A stretch of DNA of 64,000 nt from Stropharia rugosoannulata (lineage: Eukaryota > Basidiomycota > Agaricomycetes > Agaricales > Strophariaceae): the NCBI GenBank assembly GCA_028532985.1, contig JANCIK010000008.1, positions 434,001 through 498,000 of the forward strand. The letters are read 5' to 3'. The notes under the pieces are model-generated. The model saw only the letters and a list, made by a program, of their open reading frames with translations. It did no database searches and was not told where the DNA came from. Shown piece by piece: positions 47,069 through 58,321 of the stretch; position 1 is the stretch's first letter; every line of letters starts with the position of its first letter. Both the position numbers and the translations under genes were made by a program.

Positions 47069-49388
47069 ATGTCTGATACTAGCCCAAGCAAACCTCAAAG
47101 AATGAATACGCCATGGCCTGACAATCCACAACCTCATAATTCAGGTGACGGTATGCTACTCCTATCTCCTGTGCTACACCGCAAGTTGTTCTTCCACCTG
47201 ACCGAGCATATCTAGGAGATCGCGACAGAAGCTCTACGGCATCACTGGAAGGGCAGCTATTGTCCTGCATTCTCAAGCTCATGGGCCCGACGATCTCAGA
47301 ACATCTATGTATGCCTGATGGTACGCCATAGTACGCAGAAATTGCCTTTTGAGCTGTATAATTGATGTTATCCGTAGATCACGTAGAAACCCAGTTACGA
47401 AAAGGTGTGACTCTATAAACTTACGCTAAAGTTCTCTGGTTCTGATAGAACTGAGATGCAAAATAGCTGCTGCAAGTGATGAAGGCAACAAGCTCATCTC
47501 GGCGTTCAACGATTTCATCAGAGCTGGTGTACTCGCCGCAACACAGCAAATGGACAATGCCTCAAAAACGTCACCTTTCGGTAGAGTTGATCCGTTCAAT
47601 TGGTATGAGAAATTCTAATTTGTTTTCCTTCAGAGAGCAAACTTGAATCCAACACTGGGCCAGGCTTGGACGGTACAGATTATTCTGGAGAATGTATGTT
47701 AAATCAGCTGGTCGCCTGAGAACAAAACTGACATATTAACTACTATAGTGCCGAACGAAGAATCCGAGAAGTCTCTAAGCGCGATTCAACCATATATTCC
47801 CTTGGAAGCTCAGCCTACTGAGCTGGAATCGATGATTCAGCAACAAACTCGTGCACATGTCTTCAATAATATGCCAATCCGGATGCTGGAATTTGATGCT
47901 GATGGATCCAATATCAATCTCATTGGGCGCGACGATGTATTCCGCATCTTAATCCTACGCGTACAAGAGAGAATCACTTCCCCGGAATTTCAGCAGGACT
48001 GGAACAGAGCTCTTGGGTTACAGAACGTCAGTAACTTATGGTATACGTACAGGTCCGACAGAATGCATGGACTGGTAGCCGCAGCAGTATCCGAAGTTTC
48101 TTCTTATGCCATCTTGTCTCATACCTGGATCCGCGAATCTCCTGGGGAAGTCGTCTTTAATACCTGGAACAACCGCTCTTCAAATCCTCGTGGGTGGGAA
48201 AAGGTCAAAGGATTCTGCAGCGTTGCCGCCAATGATTACAAAATGACCCTGGGCTGGGTTGATTCTATCTGCATTAACAAGGAAAGTAGCTCAGAGCTGG
48301 ACGAATCCATTCATTCAATGTATAATTGGTATCGACGCTCCCACATATGCATCACATATCTGTCTGAGACGGAGGCTCTTGGAGATGGTGCACACGACTC
48401 TTGGTTTACACGAGGATGGACGTTGCAGGAACTACTTGCGCCAAACAAGATAGCCTTTTACAATCGGCACTGGCAGGTGCTAGGAACAAATAACAACAGC
48501 ACCATTACATCTTTGATTACTACTGAGACTACTATTACCGGGGAGGAGATGGAGAAGTGTTCTTCTGGACATAAAGATCACATACCCGTTAGTCGGATTT
48601 TCCAAATGGCTTCTCAACGTCAAGTCACCAGAGAGGAGGACTCATCTTACTCGTTACTTGGGCTCTTGGATGTCAATATATCGGCCGCATATGGAGAAGG
48701 AGAACAATCAGCATTTCGCCGGTTATTCCAAGAGTTGTTGGTCACCAGGAAGCATGTACTTGATCTATTCAATCGACAATATAATTGGGAGTACAGCCTT
48801 ATTCCGTCATCTCTGAAGAAATACTCTAGGAGATCGATCATCTTTGATGGAGAATATGGACGGGACTTGAACAAATATCACCCTCCTAAGCCTATCACTC
48901 TGACTCATTTTGGTATACGCTCCCAATGGCTTCTTCTTCCGGCGCTTACCGTCGCAAAGGGCACTCCAGATGAGATATATGTTCCAAAAGGACAGTACTC
49001 TGCTCAAATTACAGCGACCATGATGCTGGATAATGGGGAACGATCGGAACTCGTCCGTAATCTGCTTGATGCAAGACTATACAGCGGCCTTAACAACTAC
49101 GTGCATCCCCTCAGTCACCTTTGGCCCCTTTTAAATCTACAGCCGATCATTGCAGTGCCAACTTTCACTCTAAAAGGAGATGTCTTGTTGCTACCTAGAT
49201 ATTTAATGGGACTTACTATCTATACACCAGATAAGCCTGGAACAGTTCACACTAGCAGCGAGATACATATATTGCCGATGGATTCTCCGGCTCACTTCCA
49301 ACTAATAAATTCCACAGGTAATTCTCGGGAAATACCTGTACAAGATCTAGAACTTCATGGAATGCAGCTTGTTACCCTCTATCTATAA
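47069..49388 (+). CDS. HET-domain protein, paralog 4 (intact)
   Basis: A predicted 681-aa protein from exons 47069-47150, 47216-47320, 47378-47404, 47449-47580, 47634-47693 and 47749-49388; the five introns are 44-65 nt and all of the same phase. The leader (about 135 residues, with ASLEGQLLSCILKLM and ETQLRKELRCKIAAASDEG) is shared by all four copies and looks helical; its function is unknown. The HET domain begins near residue 255 (SYAILSHTW), passes VDSICINKESSSELDESI and ends at WFTRGWTLQELLAP; EDSSYSLLGLL and AYGEGEQSAFRRLFQEL follow. The last residues, DLELHGMQLVTLYL, are nearly invariant among copies. In-frame ATGs lie upstream (from 46919), but MSDT aligns with the other starts. Likely role: non-self-triggered cell death. 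Confidence 0.88.
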
Positions 49389-52300
49389 TAATACTATAGA
49401 TTTTTAAATACATCCTGGATAGGGAGGTGTTATTAACTAGATCCAAGTTGTACGGCAAGTTCTTGTCTTTATTTATTGATCCAGCAGGGATGGGAACTTA
49501 CATAGACGATTCCTATATCTGGTCACATTTGAGCAAAAAATTCCACTTTACTTTACAGTGTGAACCTTGATTAATTGATTGCTTGAGCCCACAGTTAACC
49601 AGGAGTGAGCATTGCGCGCTAATTGCGCAGGCCGAGCGTGCGAGCAGGACTCGGGTTTTTCGGCCCGTGAGTTTGAAACTCCTTATTCGTGGCGCTATTC
49701 TTCTCTATTATGGCCTTTCGACGATGGACGGTCATCACACAATACAGGGGGGCTATTACTAGAACACTTTCCTCCTACTCTTCAATAGTCTACGGAAACA
49801 TCGGTGAGATGTCTGATCCCTGCTCTTGCCCTGCTCTGCGTCCCAGTTGCCCCTATGCCACTTTTTTGCAGAAGTTGTGTCTCATCGACGGAGGGGTCAT
49901 CATTACGTGACTCGTGGTACTTCCCATTGATACCCACCTGCTTAAAATTCACCGTTTCACCGAGGATACTTCAAAATCTCTTGTGGAGTGAAAGAGCGCA
50001 CAGAAAAACGTGCTGAAATTGCTTCAAAAAAGCATAACATTTACGCCCACATTTCCCGCCATACACACGCCCCACGCCCCACGCCCCACGATTCATATAT
50101 CAGGGACGAACAGCAAAGGCAGCGTCTCCGCGATCCATTCATCTGTTCTCTCGTCCTGCTCCATCTATATCTCACAGCCACTCCTCGTAGGACGATACAA
50201 TTCGCCGCTCCTCGTAGCCCGACACGACTGCATCCTCCTCTCTGGGTCCCCCGTCTCCATCGATGTCTTTCATGCTGCACATGAAACCGTTGCCTCTGTA
50301 GACACTGTACACAACACGCGCTGCACGCCGTTTGGGCTTCCCATGCTCACTGCTCCGCTCATCTTTGAGCAGCAAAAAGTGGATATAATCGACCTTGAAG
50401 TTGACATCTGGACGGGCGCCTAGACACGAAGAACATCATAATCGAGACGTGGTACGGGTGTCCGCGCTCACAAGCGTAGGACTCGACCATGCGGATTTTT
50501 CAGGGACGCATTGGGCAAGATTGCAGAGCAGAAGGCCGGTATTGCATGGTGCGGGAGACCCTTTATTTTGGCGCACCCGAGGCACGACGAGGTGGCAGCT
50601 GAGGTACAGCAGGTCGCCTATCAGGCGGGCGGATGGGACGTCCCCGCAATTAGTGTCCAGGTAGACACAGACACTCATCATGGATTGCCGCATTCTCTAC
50701 TTAACACCATGATGAGAGAGGATAACAAAACTTTCAACCCACCAGCCCAGCGCATACACGTAGTCCTCCCCCACTTGTTGTCTTCCTCCCTGATACATGC
50801 CGACTTTCACCTGCATGGTGCACACTAGCTTCACAACCTCGGCACGGCTCTGGCAGTCATGGATGCGCTTCTCGCACAAGAACATCCTTGACGGGTCATG
50901 ACCTTTGCAAGCATCTTACGAAGGAGACAATGGAGCGCGGGATCAGGAAGGTCGTGTGCCCTGGGAGGCTCTCATTTTATAACATCATGCTCCCCGTGAA
51001 GCGTGAAGGTGAGAGCGAGCCTCGTGACCTGGGCATTCCTCAGCAAGTACGCCATATATACTCTACGCGTCCTGGCAGATGGTGCGCATAATAAAGCATT
51101 GACAGAAGCACTTGCCTCCTACCTAACTTGGGCCCTGATCGAATCCACCGCACCGCTCGGTAGGCACCTTGCCATCTTCTTCAAGCTCGAGCAGCACAAA
51201 CATTCCCGTCCTTCTACTCGCCTACCTCCTCGGTCTGTCCCGAAGACACCAGAAGATACGCTAGCTCCCTATTCACGGTGCTTCTCATTGATACTACTCT
51301 TACGTTCCAGCCCATAAAGCTCCCCTCGGCATTGCCCTCCTATGATTCACGCCTCCTGAAGGCATGTGCTCTGGGTGCGTCCCGTACGCCAGGACGTGGT
51401 GCGAGAGTCAGTGTTGAACCACGCTACGGGTCTGCATGCAGCAGGGTCGCCTCGAACCGAGAGGGTGGACTAATAGAAGTTCCCACCTTCCCTCCTTATT
51501 TCCGCCAACCTCGCCCACCTCAACATCGTCACCGCCTCAACTTCAAACCCTCCCACTCTTCCGCCTATCACCCGCACCTCACCAAACATGACACCACGGG
51601 CTGCGTGCATACGTGCGTGCGTCATGTCTCATGCGGGCATGCAGATGCATCCACCACACCTGTTGGTAGTGTCACTGTCAGCCGCCCACCCATCCGTGAT
51701 CCCGTCCAAGAAATGCCCACCCACGCCTGTCACCCACTCCACCTCGCCTTCTTGACTGCCCGCCTCTGAAGCCCGGATCGGCCTATCCCCTGATGCGATT
51801 ATCTTTCCTGGACCTCTTTCTTGTCTCTGTCTGGTTTATCCCTTTTGTAGCCGCACGCACTTTCTTTCCGCCCGCCCATTTCCCTTCAGGCTAACTAGCC
51901 TTTACGGTCCACCAACACCACCTCCGTTTCCCTTCGCCCAGCCTGGTGAAGGATTTCCTGATTGACTGGGTAGACAGGAAGCCGGGGGTGAATGGGTGGG
52001 GTAATGGCGCACGTGGAGGTGGCAGTTGCGAAGTTGGACGAGGAAAAGCACAGATAGTTGATGAAGAGACGGTATCCGTCCACTTTCCACGTCGCTTAGA
52101 CACGCATCATATATTGCAACAAACAAGCCTCAAACAAGCCTCCTTTGAAAAAAGCCCCCTTTGAAAAAGATGCTGAACCGGAACTACTTATCCTGTACGC
52201 AACATGTTGCTCATAATATATAACAAGATTCTGCGAGGCATGCAGCCGCTCTAATATGTGGCATCTTCTAATTCTCGTTCCTCACTTTGTGTGCTATGGC

Positions 52301-52430
52301 ATACTAACTCAGGCAGCTCTTGCGCAAAGCAAACATTGGTTTTATATAAATAATGCACAAGCAATCAATATCATGATGATAGTGCTGCGCACTATTTTTA
52401 GAAAGCTTATATAGAGCGGTCCCGAGAATT
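49389..52430. other. Intergenic between HET cluster and F-box gene
   Basis: 49590-49700 is a partial copy of the HET 3' flank. The frame at 50511-50828 and one at 51003-51317 (with KALTEALASYLTWALIES) look vaguely protein-like but are short, lack homologous splice extensions, and I cannot place them in a family. No gene is supported. Confidence 0.45.
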
Positions 52431-52483
52431 TCATTGTGTCCACTTCTTTGGCTTATACCTTCAGGTACAAAATCGAACGAAAG

Positions 52484-54208
52484 ATGAACAAAGCCGACAT
52501 TTTACGGCATCTACGTACCGGTCATCCTGTCTCTCAGATGGATGTTATGTACTCCACTGCTTTGTTGGATCAGGCTTCGCAAGAGCTGGCTGCGCTCCAG
52601 GAAGCCATGGACGTCGAACACATGCAATTTGCTCAGCTTAAGGAGCAATACTCGGTCCTTGAAAGAAAAAGTCAAGATTACCGCGCTCTCACTCACCCTG
52701 TTCGGCGCCTCCCAACCATAGTTCTTCAACTTATCTTTCTCCACTGTCTCCCACGCGACCATTGCGCCGCAGCCATCGACTGGAAAGGCTCCCCTCTTCT
52801 TCTTACCCGCATCTGTAGTCAGTGGCGGAAGGTGGCAATTAGTACCCCATCTCTTTGGTCCTCGATACATGTACCCGTCCCGCACTGTGACTTGGATCCG
52901 AAGTATCACCCTGAACAATGGGTCAAGGCTATGGATGCCATTCCCAGAATTGCCAAACGGCGAGTAGACGCCATTAATTGTTGGTTTCTTCGCTCAGGGG
53001 ACTGTACATTGACCATTTCGCTCTATGTCCATGGTGGGCCAAGACACACAGTCGGCGGCGCTCTGGACATGATACTAGACGCCATCATTCCGTTTTCCGC
53101 GCGATGGGGGACCCTTGTACTCAATGCAGACGATGGAAGTATTGAAAGGCTTACCAACCTGCCGTGTACTGCAGTACCCCGTCTGCACACGCTCAAACTA
53201 CCTTCCAGGTGGCGCATCCATCGAGGAATGGGTCAAGATAATTCAGCAGCAAAATGGGCTCACAGTGGTGTTGTAGGATCTCCGTCCCTCAGGGCACTTT
53301 CTTACGGTGGCGTCCTAGAGACCGTGACTGATTTTTCCATCCATTTCGCCCAACTCACGTCCTTACAGCTACACGGGGGAAAGAAATGGTACTCAGTGTC
53401 CCAAGTTGCAGATTTGCTGGCAAAATGCCCGTTGCTACGCAATCTTGGTTTGGATATTAATAGCTTCCCCGCACCATCTTCCACGGACCCTGTACTGCCA
53501 AATTCTATTTCTCTGGCCCATCTCGAGAATCTGACTCTCCGAATAACCAATCCTTGTCACAACGTTGACGACCTTTTCAGTAAACTTGATCTTCCGGCAC
53601 TCAAGACTGTTGAACTCAACTCGCGGGGAAGTGAACCTGTTCTAGAGTTTCTTTCTCGGATTCCACCAACTCTCGAAACGCTTATAGTTGATCCAGTTGC
53701 TTTTGGAGACAAGTCAAAGCTTGTGGAAGTAATTCTTACCTTTTCTAATCTTAAGTTCCTTATTTTGAGGCGCAGCTATTACGATAAACCAAGGTCTTGC
53801 ATACATAGTCCACCACGACCACAACTAGACGACGCGTTCTTGTCTTTATTCGTCGATCCTGTCGATATAGCGGCCGACGGGAATGGTAGTTCACCGCCAC
53901 GACTCCCAAATCTGGCAACGTTTAAGTGCGAAATCCCATCCTCATTCTCCGACAAACTCATCCTTGACTTCGTCAAAGCTCGTAAGAGCGCCTTGAATCA
54001 TGTATCTTTCAAGCAGGACTCTGATTACCATCGCCGAGTAGATATGGAATCTGAGCGTACACATCTAGCTTCCGAAGGCATCAAGTTACAGTTCTTTTCC
54101 TACGATTTTGCGTACTCTTTTGGCGCGTACAAGCCCATTACGTACCCGGCAGACCAAGGTGTGGATAGAAGGAAAATGCGTAGCAAAGGCCTTCCACTGT
54201 ATTTATAG
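52484..54208 (+). CDS. F-box protein with N-terminal coiled coil
   Basis: A single-exon gene for 574 aa. Residues about 26-66 (LLDQASQELAALQEAMDVEH...) form a likely coiled coil. It leads into an F-box at about 74-126, with HPVRRLPTIVLQLIFLHCLP followed by PLLLTRICSQWRKVAISTP and LWSSIHV, the standard agaricomycete layout. The remaining 430 residues contain irregular leucine-rich segments (FAQLTSLQLHGG, LPNSISLAHLENLTLRI, LPALKTVELN, LKFLILRR) expected to bind the target. Such proteins act as substrate receptors of SCF ubiquitin ligases. The ATG at 52484 is the first in frame; translation could extend 16 codons upstream only from a GTG. Agaricomycetes carry hundreds of these, so a specific role cannot be given. 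Confidence 0.85.
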   Translation: MNKADILRHLRTGHPVSQMDVMYSTALLDQASQELAALQEAMDVEHMQFAQLKEQYSVLERKSQDYRALTHPVRRLPTIVLQLIFLHCLPRDHCAAAIDWKGSPLLLTRICSQWRKVAISTPSLWSSIHVPVPHCDLDPKYHPEQWVKAMDAIPRIAKRRVDAINCWFLRSGDCTLTISLYVHGGPRHTVGGALDMILDAIIPFSARWGTLVLNADDGSIERLTNLPCTAVPRLHTLKLPSRWRIHRGMGQDNSAAKWAHSGVVGSPSLRALSYGGVLETVTDFSIHFAQLTSLQLHGGKKWYSVSQVADLLAKCPLLRNLGLDINSFPAPSSTDPVLPNSISLAHLENLTLRITNPCHNVDDLFSKLDLPALKTVELNSRGSEPVLEFLSRIPPTLETLIVDPVAFGDKSKLVEVILTFSNLKFLILRRSYYDKPRSCIHSPPRPQLDDAFLSLFVDPVDIAADGNGSSPPRLPNLATFKCEIPSSFSDKLILDFVKARKSALNHVSFKQDSDYHRRVDMESERTHLASEGIKLQFFSYDFAYSFGAYKPITYPADQGVDRRKMRSKGLPLYL

Positions 54209-55262
54209 CTTGATAGTCAGTCCATATACATATTTAGTCTGGATATTGTTTACGTACTCGAGAAGTCAATGAGCTCAATGTTCAACTTCATCGACAATTA
54301 AATTTTGGCAAATAATATTCACAATTTCACTTAGTTTCATTATTTGTCTATTGTTCTTCCCTAACAAAGTGCAGTCTCAGAAATTTAGATCCCGTAAATT
54401 ATTCATTGCTTTGAGCTATGCGCTCCCGGCTTTTTAATTTTTGAAGAAGTGAGCGGTACCCGGTGTACGAATAAAATGATGCCAGGATCACCGTGCCACA
54501 ACGTGCCGTCGGAGCTGCGTCGGAGTGTCAACATACGTGGCAGCGAATGATGGAATCAGGATGAAAAATAACTGTCTTGCGACTGTCTACGAACAAATGT
54601 GATGACTCCTTTCCCGAAACTATCGCAATCGCGAGCAGGCCTGAAGAGGATCGACGAAAAAGAAACAAAGCAAATTTGTCAGGCAGCAACTCCAGACCGG
54701 GTCTTACCCGTTTGTATTCCCTCTTAAGCTCATGGCTACATTTATGCTCAATAATAGGTGCTGCGCAATAACGTTAGTGTCGATAGCTCGATAAGCCCGG
54801 CGTGTTACAAGAATATCGCATTCGACAATTTACGAGAAACGAGCAAAAGTATTGTGTTGGCCCTGTTTGCATGTATTCAGCCCGCCGCGCCTTAGGAGTC
54901 AAACAGTGGATGGTACGTTTGTCCTACGGCTCTATTTGTCCTGGTTAACTCATACAAACTTACAAAGCTACTTTCACCCGGTACTCAAAAGAACGACCGA
55001 GAATAACGCGGCCCGCTACAAACAACCTCTCTTCTATCGCGCAGATTATACGCCTTAATATGCTGTTCGTCCATATGGTTGCTCTCGATATCGCACACTA
55101 GCGTGGGCGGTTTTGAACCGACATGTATGTTCCCCCTTTTTTGCAGGACGACGTCGTCATGTGGCCTCTCCGAAGCTCCAACGCGTGAGTGTTTTTGTTG
55201 TAATTAGCCCGATGCGCTTCCCGAGCGGTCCCGCCTTCTCATCGCGCAGCAGTGGCTTCAGC
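54209..55262. other. Intergenic, upstream of esterase 1
   Basis: No gene recognised; only short frames. The last few hundred bases presumably hold the esterase promoter. Confidence 0.5.
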
Positions 55263-55270
55263 TATAAAGG
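55263..55270 (+). promoter_or_regulatory. TATA box of esterase 1
   Basis: TATAAAGG lies 47 bp upstream of the chosen ATG. The paralog has a TATA box at the same distance (48 bp). Confidence 0.6.
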
Positions 55271-55309
55271 ATCCAATAAAATACCCTATATCGTTCTGCA
55301 GAATCCTAA

Positions 55310-57820
55310 ATGTTGTTCGGAATTAGCCTAATAGGCGCTCTCGTAGTGCGCCAGGTCACCGCTACGGCGATCCCAACTGCGAGCACTGTGGGGTCTGATC
55401 TCACTTTCCTATTCCAGAATGACCTTAACTGTGAGTGGCTCCATATGTACTGGGCGTACTCAAGGTTAACGACTATAAAGGGCCAGAAGCGTCTCAGCAC
55501 GCAGGGACAATTCTGCTCAGCAAGTCAACGAACAACGCGGACGCAATCAAGGCATGTCAAGCGATAAATGAGGGGCTGCTATCCACGACAGGAGTCCACT
55601 TTAAGTCGGACATCACGTCTCTTCTCAATTATCTTGCATTGCAGAGTAACGATAAAGGACAGCAATTCCGTGTCGCTCCATCGTCTGGTGCCAGACGCGA
55701 CGAATGTGCTGCAATCAGTCTCGGTGGCGTGGTGAAATCCGTAAGCTGCAGCGAGCATATGCAGACCTTCTGCTCGCAGCAAGCGCCCTTTAAGCCGAAC
55801 ACGCAGACAAATTTAAGTACACAGTTTCAGGTTCAGGTTAAGTCGCAGAAGCTGACCATTCTCGGGTAAGCGGAAAATTGTGATTATACGCAGACCCTTG
55901 TTGATCTCTTCTAGGACGCGGGATGCCTTGTCTTTCCGGTTCATTGGTATTCCTTACGCAGATCCGTTTGAGCGGTTTGCATATTCCACGCCCTTCAGCA
56001 GCGGAGCAGAGATTTCAGCGTTGAAATATGGCTCACCCTGCCTCCAGCCCGGATCAGGGAGCGAAGATTGTCTCTTCCTCAACGTCTATACACCTTTCCT
56101 GCCTCAGAATGGCCAGAACTCGAAAAACCTGCGACCTGTGCTCTTCTGGATTCATGGGGGAGGTTTCACCAGCGGGGAGGCTAGCGATGGCATATTTGAT
56201 GGTGGTAATCAGGTCAGCAGGAGTGACGTCGTTGTAGTTACTATTAACTATCGGTGAGCTCATCGTTGATGTTAGTTTTACTTATGACTCAACAATGCAT
56301 GTAGCTTGGGTACCCTTGGATTCCTCGCCCTAAACGATGGCGTCACCAACGGTAATTTCGGGATCGCCGACCAGGTACGACTAAGTTCTCGTTATCTTCC
56401 TTTTCTTCCGAGTCTCTGACCGGTTTATCTTCCATCATAGATCACGGCTCTTCAATGGGTTCACGAACACATTGCTGACTTTGGAGGTGACCCTTCGCGC
56501 ATTACTATCCACGGCCAGTCTGCTGGTGCAGGTTCTGTGCGTGCACTTCTCGCAGCTAAGCCGGCCTTCGGCCTCTTCCAAGGCGCAATTGCGCAAAGCA
56601 ACTTGGGGGGCTTTGGATATGCGATGACGTACACAGAATATATTTCCATCGCGGACGAGTGGACGCAGTTTGGACAAGGTACGGTTGAATCTGTTGGCTG
56701 CGGGGGGAGTCAAGGGGAGGCATTGCTTCAGTGTTTGAGGGCAGCGGATCCCTCGGCTCTGATCAATGCACCTAATGCGCCGAGGTGAGCCAATCTTCAT
56801 CAACATTGTTTTCGGGGACATTGTTAAACAAATCTTAGATATATCGTCGTGGACGGAAAGATCATCACCACAGATCACTTGGAACTGAATGGGTCGGGAC
56901 CTGCAGCTAATGCGCACGTCATCTTCGGCTGGATGAGGGATGATGGAACGGACTTCATTGGATCTTTCCCCACCCCTACCACGACACTTTCTCAAGCACT
57001 TTTAGGCGCTGGGTATGTCATGTTTCTTAATCCATTCGTGTCTTACTGATGTAGTCCATAGTCTCGCATTCAATGTCACCAATGAAGTCGTCAATTCCTC
57101 GTTATTCCCCATGCCTAACTCGGGTAATGCCACGTTGGATCTGTTCAACTTAACCAGTCGAATCGGCACCGATGGAGAGTTCAGGTGAGCTAATCTTAAA
57201 ACCGACAATTCCTCATTATTCTAATACAAATTAAAATTTCCCCTCAGATGCATAGACCAAGCCACCCTCATTGCGGCTGCGAAGCACAATGTGTTCAAGT
57301 CCGTACACGCTTATCAGTTTGATCGTAGTATCCGTGGATTTGAACCAATCCCGGGGACATGTAACCCTCCAGCCACTCCCGAGTTCCCAAATGGCGACCC
57401 TAGTCTGCCTTATTTCAGGTCAGTTTCTCCTTGCACGACACGCGTTCCATTTCCGTAACTAACTCGTACGTCGCCCTCATATACAGGTGTCATTCTGGCG
57501 AACTGTATTACATGTTTGGAACGATGGGCCAAGATGAAGTGCCCTTCCGCGACTGGAATGATCTTGTGCTGTCCCAGGTCAGCGTCGACATATGGGGTGC
57601 CTTCGCACGAACATTTGACCCCACGCCCGCTCCCGAGTTCCTTGCCGCCCGCGGGTACACGAATACCACAACTGCACTGCGTCTCGTCGGCGCTTGGGAA
57701 GAGGTGACGCCGGACGCTCGAGCACCGCTTAGGATAATGGACGTACCTTTAAGCAACTCTGCATTCCTCGACCAGGAACAGTGCTCATTTTTGGGCTTCC
57801 CTTCCACGATGTTCGAGTGA
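55310..57820 (+). CDS. Secreted type-B carboxylesterase/lipase, copy 1
   Basis: A predicted 686-aa protein from nine exons: 55310-55430, 55481-55865, 55915-56253, 56305-56374, 56441-56784, 56839-57012, 57062-57184, 57248-57418 and 57487-57820; every junction keeps frame. A signal peptide is likely at residues 1-20 (LIGALVV core, ending near TATA). Residues about 40-150 form a Cys-containing N-terminal module (KACQA, CAAISLG, VSCSEHMQTFCSQ) that looks C-type-lectin-like. The alpha/beta-hydrolase domain follows: LSFRFIGIPYA, SEDCLFLNVYTPF, WIHGGGFTSG (oxyanion hole), HGQSAGAGS (nucleophile Ser), GWMRDDGTDF (candidate acid) and CHSGELYYMFG (candidate His). Family PF00135; it would hydrolyse esters or lipids outside the cell. 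The substrate is not predictable. Confidence 0.9.
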
Positions 57821-58270
57821 CATGGTTAAATCACAGATGAAGCAAAAGGAAATTTATTTTTGGCAACAGAAGTAATCCTATTTTGATCCATTGTTTTGTC
57901 TATTTAAATATTTTTCTCATTGAGAACCAGCCTGCGCCACTGTGAAATTATTTTGCTTAACACGGGTCGAAGGGAATAACGACCATATAGAACGGTCCGT
58001 CGTCGACAACACTCATGCCACCATATGTCGTTCTCTGCGCTGATAGTACGCCGTCCGTCCGCTTCCTATACGACATTATGCATTATCGTGGGTGAAAAAT
58101 CACATACGCACCCGTTCCTGCCAGCGCACGCCCAGCGCACGCGTCATGTGCCCTTTCCGAAGTTCGAGCGCGTGAATCTCTAGCACTGTCATTACTCCGA
58201 GAGTCCGGTCGTCACTGTGCGCGATCCCTGCACATACATGCGGCCCGCCTGCGCCTGCCAGCGTTGCACT
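57821..58270. other. Intergenic between the two esterases
   Basis: 450 bp holding the end of esterase 1 and the promoter of esterase 2. No gene seen. Confidence 0.6.
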
Positions 58271-58273
58271 CGA

Positions 58274-58280
58274 TATAAAG
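58274..58280 (+). promoter_or_regulatory. TATA box of esterase 2
   Basis: TATAAAG lies 48 bp upstream of the ATG at 58322, matching the spacing in esterase 1. It is only 15 bp upstream of an earlier in-frame ATG (58295), which would therefore probably fall before the transcription start. Confidence 0.6.
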
Positions 58281-58321
58281 TGCAGATGTAAAATATGCCG
58301 ACGCTCAGAAGGCTTTTCAAT

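Noticed and set aside
58295..58321. Upstream in-frame ATG at 58295 as esterase 2 start
   Set aside because: It is 15 bp from the TATA box, and the ATG at 58322 aligns with the paralog's start.
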